A stretch of 5,000 nt of DNA, taken from the NCBI GenBank assembly GCA_947174645.1, contig CAMWJR010000064.1, positions 1-5,000 on the forward strand. The letters run 5' to 3'. The position numbers and the translations under genes are program-made. The stretch's first letter is position 1. The number at the start of each line of letters is the position of its first letter. This DNA comes from an uncultured Verrucomicrobiota bacterium. GTDB lineage: Bacteria; Verrucomicrobiota; Verrucomicrobiia; Opitutales; LL51. The notes beneath the pieces were generated by a model. That model searched no databases and was not told the DNA's origin. It was given only the letters and a program-made list of their open reading frames with translations. Of this stretch, positions 1 through 5,000 are shown in pieces.

Positions 1-966
1 GTCCCCGGCAGTGAGGGTACCGTGAATGACGAAAAAGAGGGTCTGAAGGTTGCCGAAGAAATTGGCTTTCCCATTATTATCAAAGCGGTTGCTGGTGGTG
101 GCGGAAAAGGAATGCGCCTCGTCTTTAATTCGGTTTCCTTCAGTAAAGAATTTAACATCGCACGTGCAGAGGCCGAGAAAAACTTTGGCAACGGTGCAGT
201 CTATATCGAAAAATATGTCGAAGATCCCCGACACATCGAGGTCCAAGTCATAGCCGATCGCTCCGGAAAAGTACTCCATCTCGGAGAGCGTGATTGCTCG
301 ATCCAGCGCCGCTACCAAAAAGTTATTGAAGAAGCCCCGTCGGGATTCTTAGACGACAGCTTACGCCACAAAATGGGAGATGCCGCCGTTCGCCTCGCAA
401 AGCAATGTGGCTACGAAAACGCGGGAACGGTCGAATTTCTGGTCGATAAACGCGGAAACTTCTACTTCATGGAGATGAATACACGGATCCAAGTCGAGCA
501 TGGGGTGACCGAAGAAGCGCTCGGTCTCGACCTGATCGACCTCCAGCTCCGGATTGCGGCCGGTGAAAAAATTCCCTTCGAGCAAAAGCACGTCAAATTC
601 ATCAAGCATGCGATCGAGTGCCGAATTAATGCCGAAGATCCCGACCGGAACTTCGCACCCTGTCCCGGTGAAGTTTCGCTCTACTATGCCCCAGGTGGCA
701 ATGGGATCCGCGTCGATAGCCATGTCTATGGCGGCTACCGCATTCCGCAGTATTACGATAGCATGATCGGCAAATTAATCGCGACCGGTTCGACTCGCGA
801 ACTCGCTATTAACCGCATGGGACGTGCCCTCGGTGAATATATTATCCGAGGCGTTTCGACAACAATTCCATTTTGTAAGCAGATTATGTCCGATATCGAT
901 TTTCGCGCCGGCAATGTGACGACGAAATTCATCGAGGAATTTATGAAACGTACCCATCGGGCGTAA
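1..966 (+). CDS. accC: Biotin carboxylase subunit of acetyl-CoA carboxylase, 5' end missing
   Basis: This is the ATP-grasp subunit that uses ATP and bicarbonate to carboxylate the biotin on the carrier protein AccB, the first half-reaction of malonyl-CoA formation for cytosolic fatty acid synthesis. The frame is open from base 1 (VPGSEG, matching VPGSDG near residue 130 of E. coli AccC). About 130 residues, the N-terminal Rossmann-like domain, lie outside the window, and 321 residues remain. Visible in order are the glycine-rich ATP loop GGGGKGMR (about 32-39 of the fragment), [14 protein letters not shown], the [11 protein letters not shown] segment (96-107), the metal and biotin-side motif [10 protein letters not shown] (158-167), ECRINAEDP (206-214) and [10 protein letters not shown] (251-260). 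The C-terminus ends at the usual family position. Two normally conserved residues differ: Tyr105 in place of His (E. coli His236) and Gly168 in place of Pro in QVEHPVTE. The GTG at 22 is not the real start, because homology continues upstream. accB is expected just upstream but cannot be seen. A related biotin-dependent carboxylase subunit is possible but less likely, as the protein ends without fused domains. Confidence 0.95.
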   Translation, partial: VPGSEGTVNDEKEGLKVAEEIGFPIIIKAVAGGGGKGMRLVFNSVSFSKEFNIARAEAEKNFGNGAVYIEKYVEDPRHIEVQVIADRSGKVLHLGERDCSIQRRYQKVIEEAPSGFLDDSLRHKMGDAAVRLAKQCGYENAGTVEFLVDKRGNFYFMEMNTRIQVEHGVTEEALGLDLIDLQLRIAAGEKIPFEQKHVKFIKHAIECRINAEDPDRNFAPCPGEVSLYYAPGGNGIRVDSHVYGGYRIPQYYDSMIGKLIATGSTRELAINRMGRALGEYIIRGVSTTIPFCKQIMSDIDFRAGNVTTKFIEEFMKRTHRA

Positions 967-1014
967 AACTGCTTTAACATTGCAAATACGGCCGGCATTG
1001 TACTGTTCAACGCG

Positions 1015-2817
1015 ATGAGCGCGCTGAACCACATCCGGAACTTTTGTATCATTGCCCACATCGACCACGGAAAGACGACGCTCTCCGATCGCCTCCTCGA
1101 AGCCACCCATACGGTACAAAAGCGCAAGATGCAGGATCAGCTCCTGGATTCGATGGACCTCGAACGTGAACGCGGGATTACCATCAAATGCCATCCGGTT
1201 ACCATGCGCTATCAGAGCCCTAATGGCGGAGAATTTCTTCTCAACCTTATCGATACGCCAGGGCATGTCGATTTTTCCTACGAAGTTTCCCGAAGTATTG
1301 CGGCTTGCGAAGGAGCGCTGTTATTAATTGACGCGTCCCAAGGGATCGAGGCACAGACCGTCGCCAATGCAAACCTAGCCATCGAGCAAGAACTTGTGAT
1401 CATTCCCGTTCTCAATAAAATCGACCTCCAAAGCGCACAGCCGGATGTTATTCTCACTCAACTCGAGGACGTTTTAGCGATTCCACGTGAAGAAGCACTC
1501 ATGGCGAGCGCGAAATCCGGTCTTGGTATTGATGCCATTTTAGAAGCCGTTGTCTCACGAATTCCATCACCGCGTGGGAGCGATTATCCACAAACTCGCT
1601 GCCTTGTTTTTGATTCCGTTTTTGATACCTACCAGGGCGTGATCTGTTATCTCCGTGTGTTTTCCGGAGAAGTGAAAACCGGTGACGAAATGCTCTTAAT
1701 GGGGACGCAACAGCGCGTCCAAGTGAAAGATGTTGGGATTTTTTCTCCGCAAATGACATCGACGAAAACGCTTACCGCGGGCCAAGTCGGCTATATTGTC
1801 ACAAACATCAAGGATGTTTCCGAGATTAAGATTGGCGACACGATCACGCACTATAGTGATCCTGCAGCGGAGATGCTTCCGGGGTATAAAGAGGTGCATC
1901 CGATGGTTTTCAGCGGTCTGTATCCGATCGATACCTCGGATTATGAAAAACTCAAGGCAGCACTCGCGCGGCTACAACTCAATGACGCAGCGCTCGTTTA
2001 TCAATCAGAGAGCTCTACGGCGCTTGGCTTCGGCTTCCGGTGTGGATTTTTAGGGTTACTCCATATGGAGATTGTTCAAGAACGGATTCGACGAGAATAT
2101 AATCTCGACGTCATTTCCACATATCCCAGCGTTGTGTATCACGTCTACAAGACTGATGGCGAGGAGCTCGTCGTTGATAATCCTCTCCACCTACCGGATC
2201 CGTCCTCGATCGCTTCGATCCAGGAGCCGATGATCCGTGCGATGATCCATATTCCTAACGAATCGATTGGTGATATGTTGATGTTGGTCGCAGAAAAACG
2301 CGGTACTTGTGTGCGAACCGATACCGTAGACGCACATCGTGTGATGTTGTGTTGTGAGTTACCCTTGAATGAGGTACTGGTCGATTTTAATGATCGCCTA
2401 AAAAGCATTACGAAAGGCTATGGGTCGATGGACTATGAGCTGATGGGCTATCAAACCTCGAATCTCGTAAAGATGGACCTTTTAGTTAATGGCGAGGCAA
2501 TTGACGCGTTTTCGCTCATTGTGCATAGAGAAAAAGCGGTTACGCGTGGGCGAGAACTTTGTCAAAAGCTTAAGGAAATTCTCCCACGACAGATGTTTGC
2601 GATCGCGATCCAGGCGGCGATTGGGAGTACGATTATTGCACGCGAAACACTGGGGGCATACCGGAAAGATGTTACGGCGAAGTGCTATGGCGGTGACATT
2701 ACGCGAAAACGTAAGCTGTTGGAAAAGCAAAAGGAGGGGAAGAAAAAGATGAAACAGATTGGTAAGGTTTCGATTCCACAGGATGCGTTCATTAAAATCC
2801 TAAAATCGTCGACCTAG
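1015..2817 (+). CDS. lepA: Elongation factor 4 (LepA), ribosome-associated GTPase
   Basis: LepA is a translational GTPase related to EF-G. It binds 70S ribosomes, has been reported to promote back-translocation, and is linked to small-subunit assembly; it is found in the cytosol and at the membrane. The 600 residues equal the normal family length. The G domain shows G1 AHIDHGKTT (14-22), G2 RGITIK (53-58), G3 DTPGH (80-84, with the catalytic-type His84), G4 NKID (134-137) and G5 SAK (165-167). A beta-barrel domain II follows (about 195-283), then the EF-G-like domain III with LGFGFRCGFLGLLHMEI (337-353). An alpha-beta domain covers about 400-485, and the LepA-specific C-terminal domain contains CYGGDITRKRKLLEKQKEGK (557-576). 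G1 has Thr where LepA proteins usually have Ser (HGKST), a conservative change. The ATG start puts IRNFCIIAHIDHGK at its usual distance; no Shine-Dalgarno is seen. It begins 48 bases after accC in the same frame, separated by the accC TAA. It ends in TAG, 44 bases before surE. Confidence 0.98.
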   Translation: MSALNHIRNFCIIAHIDHGKTTLSDRLLEATHTVQKRKMQDQLLDSMDLERERGITIKCHPVTMRYQSPNGGEFLLNLIDTPGHVDFSYEVSRSIAACEGALLLIDASQGIEAQTVANANLAIEQELVIIPVLNKIDLQSAQPDVILTQLEDVLAIPREEALMASAKSGLGIDAILEAVVSRIPSPRGSDYPQTRCLVFDSVFDTYQGVICYLRVFSGEVKTGDEMLLMGTQQRVQVKDVGIFSPQMTSTKTLTAGQVGYIVTNIKDVSEIKIGDTITHYSDPAAEMLPGYKEVHPMVFSGLYPIDTSDYEKLKAALARLQLNDAALVYQSESSTALGFGFRCGFLGLLHMEIVQERIRREYNLDVISTYPSVVYHVYKTDGEELVVDNPLHLPDPSSIASIQEPMIRAMIHIPNESIGDMLMLVAEKRGTCVRTDTVDAHRVMLCCELPLNEVLVDFNDRLKSITKGYGSMDYELMGYQTSNLVKMDLLVNGEAIDAFSLIVHREKAVTRGRELCQKLKEILPRQMFAIAIQAAIGSTIIARETLGAYRKDVTAKCYGGDITRKRKLLEKQKEGKKKMKQIGKVSIPQDAFIKILKSST

Positions 2818-2861
2818 GGATCTTCGCTTGAGTTTTTTCGTATCCGCGATACAGTTCCGCT

Positions 2862-3653
2862 GTGCGAGTTCTTTTAACTAATGACGACAGCATTCATTCT
2901 GCAGCGCTACACCATCTAGCTCAGGCGTTTCAGCGACACGGTTGGGAAGTTTTTATTACGGCACCGGCAACGGAACAGAGTGGCGTTGGTCGTGCTTGTG
3001 GGCTTTCTCGGACACCTGAGGTAGCGCCTTTTCAAGGGCTTAATTGTGAAGCGTGGATGATTTCGGGGACACCTTTAGATTGTGTTAATATCGCGCTCTC
3101 ATATTTGATTCATGATCGTCAACCGGATCTCGTTGTTTCGGGGATCAATTGGGGCGTGAATGTTTCTGTTCCGGTTGTGTTTAGTTCGGGGACCGTTGGA
3201 GGAGCGTTGGAAGGTGTTGCTTGGGGCACTCCGTCTATCGCAGTCTCTCAAAGCCTTCCAGATCAGGATGGGCAATTTTTACAAAAAAAGTTCGATTTCT
3301 TGTCACATGCGGGCCTAATGAAAAGTATCGTAATTGCAGCTGAGCGAACTTTGGTTTTTGCGGAAGAGGCGGTAAAATCCAAAGAATGTGTCGTCCATAA
3401 TATTAATTTCCCGTATCCTTTGACAGAACAAACCGAAGTCGAGCATACACGTTTGAGTGATATCATGCGAGGTTCTGCATGTCCGATCTACGGTCCGCTT
3501 TATCAACAACCAGATGATCAGGGAGTTTGTCGATTTCAGATGCCGAGTCATCCTGAAATTCCCTTCGAGCCGGGAACCGATATGGCAGCACTGCTAAAAG
3601 GAAAAATTAGCCACAGTGTTCTCGACCTTCGACGGCTCTGTGCCGATTTTTAG
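2862..3653 (+). CDS. surE: 5'/3'-nucleotidase SurE
   Basis: SurE is a metal-dependent phosphatase that removes phosphate from nucleoside 5'- and 3'-monophosphates, and in some species from short polyphosphate. It is cytosolic, usually dimeric or tetrameric, and associated with stationary-phase survival. The 263 residues fit the family (E. coli has 253). Visible are the N-terminal MRVLLTNDDS with metal ligands Asp8 and Asp9, EQSG with Ser40, VVSGIN with Asn96, and SGTVGGALEG (109-118). Further on are VHNINFP and the C-terminal GTDMAALLKGKIS, matching TDFxAxxxGxVS. The start is GTG: it is the only start codon between the in-frame TGA at 2829 and the conserved MRxLLxNDD, so it is well supported. 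No Shine-Dalgarno lies upstream, and a weak stem could cover the start codon. The loop before the SGT motif reads VSVPVVFS instead of the common G-D-D/Y pattern, so substrate choice may differ from E. coli. It lies between lepA and rho and is probably co-transcribed. Classical SurE partners (pcm, rpoS, nlpD) are not in the window. Confidence 0.95.
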   Translation: MRVLLTNDDSIHSAALHHLAQAFQRHGWEVFITAPATEQSGVGRACGLSRTPEVAPFQGLNCEAWMISGTPLDCVNIALSYLIHDRQPDLVVSGINWGVNVSVPVVFSSGTVGGALEGVAWGTPSIAVSQSLPDQDGQFLQKKFDFLSHAGLMKSIVIAAERTLVFAEEAVKSKECVVHNINFPYPLTEQTEVEHTRLSDIMRGSACPIYGPLYQQPDDQGVCRFQMPSHPEIPFEPGTDMAALLKGKISHSVLDLRRLCADF

Positions 3654-3691
3654 CTTGCACGGCGGGGATCCAACGACTGTGATGGTCTGTA

Positions 3692-4864
3692 ATGAGGGAA
3701 GATGTAAGACGACCAACGCCTCCGAAACTCATCGGTGAACCAATTTCTGTAGCGGGTATTTTGGAAATCGAACCGAACGGTCGCTTCGGCAACATTATCG
3801 GTGAAAAATCCTTCGGTAAGGTACAGCGCGAGGACCCTATTGTGAGCCATGATCTTCTTGTGCGTTACCGTTTACGTCGAGGGATGTGGATTGAGGGCAA
3901 GATGCAACGCGTTGAATCAACGGAGTCGAATGCGCGTCCTCGATTAATTTCGATTGATCAGATCGACGGAATAAACCCATCGATGCGACAAAATCTCCCA
4001 CGGTTTGAAGATCGAGAATCACTGATTCCGAATCACGTACTGAGCTTGGAAAACGAAGAAGAGCGTCTGAGCCATCGGATCATTGATCTCTTTGCACCCC
4101 TCAGTTATGGGCAACGGGGACTGATTGTTGCACCGCCGAAAACGGGTAAAACGACGCTGTTGCATGACATTGCCGCGGGGATTCGAAAAAAAAATCCGGA
4201 GTGTGTGTTGCTCGTATTGCTCGTCGATGAGCGCCCAGAAGAGGTAACGGATTTTCAGCGTACAGTTGATGCGGAGCTCTATGCCTCGTCCAACGACGAA
4301 TTGCGAATGATCCAGATCCAGGTTGCTGAACTCGCGATCGAGCGCGCAAAGCGCCTGGCAGAAATTGGCAAAGATGTAGTTGTTTTGATGGATTCGGTCA
4401 CGCGTCTCACCCGGGCGTACAACCGGCAATATTCCGGTGGTCGGACGATGACGGGCGGTGTGGATGTTAAAGCCCTGGAAAGGCCGCGTATGTTATTTTC
4501 GACGGCACGGAATTTAGAGGGGCGGGGGAGTGTGACGATTCTCGCAACCGCGCTCATAGAGACGGGCAGTCGTATGGATGATCTCATTTTTCAAGAGTTT
4601 AAAGGGACGGGGAATGCAGAAATTGTTCTGAATAAGAAAGCTGCGGACATGCGGATTTACCCGGCGATCGATCTACAGCAATCGGGAACACGTCGAGAAG
4701 AGCTCTTATTACCAGAAAACGAACTCAAAGCGATTAATATTTGTCGCCGAGCGTTTATGGGGATGAAGCCGGAGGAAGCGATCGAATCGCTAGTGTCGCG
4801 CTTACAAAAGACAAAAAATAATAAAGAATTCTTGCTTTTGTTGCAAACGACATTAAGCCGTTAA
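3692..4864 (+). CDS. rho: Transcription termination factor Rho, without N-terminal helical subdomain
   Basis: Rho is a hexameric RNA-dependent ATPase that loads on nascent RNA and releases RNA polymerase. The 390 residues are shorter than E. coli Rho (419). The ATPase core is intact: RGLIVAPPKTGKTTLL with Walker A Lys153 and Thr154; DERPEEVT with catalytic-type Glu180; Walker B VVVLMDS with Asp234; the Q-loop RQYSGGRTMTGG (245-256); EFKGTGN (302-308, R-loop region); and SGTRREEL with Arg334, equivalent to the E. coli arginine finger Arg366. The OB-fold region (about 18-92) is recognisable by GILEI, the D-P-I-V-S segment and RLRRGMWIEGK, but its RNA-contact residues look poorly conserved. The roughly 45-residue helical subdomain before the OB fold is absent. 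An in-frame TGA at 3680 and only 38 bases after surE leave no room for it, so the ATG at 3692 is the first possible start and not a misread one. No Shine-Dalgarno is seen. Function as a Rho helicase is very likely; its RNA preference is uncertain. Confidence 0.95.
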   Translation: MREDVRRPTPPKLIGEPISVAGILEIEPNGRFGNIIGEKSFGKVQREDPIVSHDLLVRYRLRRGMWIEGKMQRVESTESNARPRLISIDQIDGINPSMRQNLPRFEDRESLIPNHVLSLENEEERLSHRIIDLFAPLSYGQRGLIVAPPKTGKTTLLHDIAAGIRKKNPECVLLVLLVDERPEEVTDFQRTVDAELYASSNDELRMIQIQVAELAIERAKRLAEIGKDVVVLMDSVTRLTRAYNRQYSGGRTMTGGVDVKALERPRMLFSTARNLEGRGSVTILATALIETGSRMDDLIFQEFKGTGNAEIVLNKKAADMRIYPAIDLQQSGTRREELLLPENELKAINICRRAFMGMKPEEAIESLVSRLQKTKNNKEFLLLLQTTLSR

Positions 4865-4907
4865 AGCGTTTCAAAGAATGCAAAATTTTGCTGAGCAGTG
4901 TGCGGAC

Positions 4908-4931
4908 GTGGCTCGTTAGATCATGAGCCAT
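4908..4931 (+). repeat. Inverted repeat (hairpin) covering a possible start codon
   Basis: Nine pairs can form between 4908-4916 (GTGGCTCGT) and 4923-4931 (ATGAGCCAT) around a six-base loop, with a perfect six-pair core (TGGCTC/GAGCCA) and two G-U pairs. It lies 43 bases after the rho stop codon. No run of T follows, so it does not fit a classical intrinsic terminator. Its 3' arm starts with the ATG of the frame at 4923, so in RNA it could hide that start. It could also be chance: a six-base core is not rare. Confidence 0.3.
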
Positions 4932-5000
4932 AATTTGGAGTACATCGATGAGGACGTAAGCATTAGTATAGGCGCCGGCGAGCCGCAGACAGGAGATGAA
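4923..5000 (+). CDS. Possible start of a hypothetical protein, cut by the right edge
   Basis: An ATG opens a frame that runs 26 codons to the window edge without a stop. It begins MSHNLEYIDEDVS and continues with an acidic, glycine-containing stretch. I do not recognise a family. It is the only + strand frame still open at the edge, and it lies on the same strand as the four upstream genes, 58 bases after rho, similar to the other gaps. There is no Shine-Dalgarno, but its neighbours have none either. The codon before the ATG is preceded by an in-frame TAG (4917-4919) that closes a 13-codon frame from 4878. Low confidence because so little is visible; it could be a chance open frame. Confidence 0.4.
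   Translation, partial: MSHNLEYIDEDVSISIGAGEPQTGDE

Noticed and set aside
22..24. GTG as the start of accC
   Set aside because: AccC homology continues upstream in the same frame to base 1 (VPGSEG), so the gene is cut by the window and GTG is an internal Val codon.
361..723. 120-codon minus-strand frame inside accC
   Set aside because: Fully antisense to conserved AccC sequence with no family signature.
980..1004. Promoter before lepA (TTGCAA and TGTACT)
   Set aside because: Each box matches only four of six consensus bases and the spacing is 13, too short for a sigma-70 type promoter.
775..1266. 163-codon open frame on the minus strand across the accC-lepA junction
   Set aside because: It is antisense to two clear conserved genes, has no recognisable motif, and is explained by their codon composition.
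2599..2606. GCGATCGC octamer like the cyanobacterial HIP1 element
   Set aside because: Only one copy occurs in 5 kb, inside conserved lepA coding sequence; real HIP1-rich genomes have many more.
2819..2840. Intrinsic terminator after lepA, from the six-T run at 2833-2838
   Set aside because: No stable GC-rich stem precedes the T-run.
4019..4429. 136-codon minus-strand frame inside rho
   Set aside because: Fully antisense to the Rho ATPase core; no independent evidence for coding.
1..5000. A novel defence, mobile or biosynthetic system
   Set aside because: All but the last 136 bases are four recognised housekeeping genes and short gaps; there are no transposase, integrase, toxin, CRISPR or long repeat signals.

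Overview
The window is ordinary, gene-dense bacterial chromosome. Four housekeeping genes all lie on the + strand with gaps of 38 to 48 bases, and a possible fifth gene begins at the right edge. By hand count G+C is about 47-51%. No RNA gene, mobile element, CRISPR array or phage feature is visible, and no stretch over about 140 bases lacks a gene.

Layout: 1-966 is the 3' part of accC (biotin carboxylase of acetyl-CoA carboxylase), cut by the left edge. 1015-2817 is a complete lepA (elongation factor 4). 2862-3653 is a complete surE (metal-dependent nucleotidase) with a GTG start. 3692-4864 is a complete rho (transcription termination helicase) that lacks the usual N-terminal helical subdomain and seems to have a worn primary RNA-binding site. 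4865-5000 holds a hairpin and the start of an acidic, unrecognised reading frame (4923 to the edge).

Organism: the protein families are bacterial. Motif details, namely the SGGRTMTGG Q-loop of Rho, the SSGTVGGALEG motif of SurE, and the sequence around LepA 289-375, remind me of Verrucomicrobiota (Opitutae-like). This is an impression from memory with low confidence. None of the observable start codons has a recognisable Shine-Dalgarno sequence, which is seen in several non-proteobacterial lineages.

The genes do not form one pathway. They cover fatty acid synthesis (AccC), translation or ribosome function (LepA), nucleotide or phosphate metabolism (SurE) and transcription termination (Rho). 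Short gaps, a common strand and no clear internal promoter or intrinsic terminator suggest co-transcription, but this is inferred from layout only. I found no sign of a novel multi-gene system. The points most worth a second look are the Rho N-terminal region, two active-site-region substitutions in AccC, and the hairpin covering the start codon at 4923.
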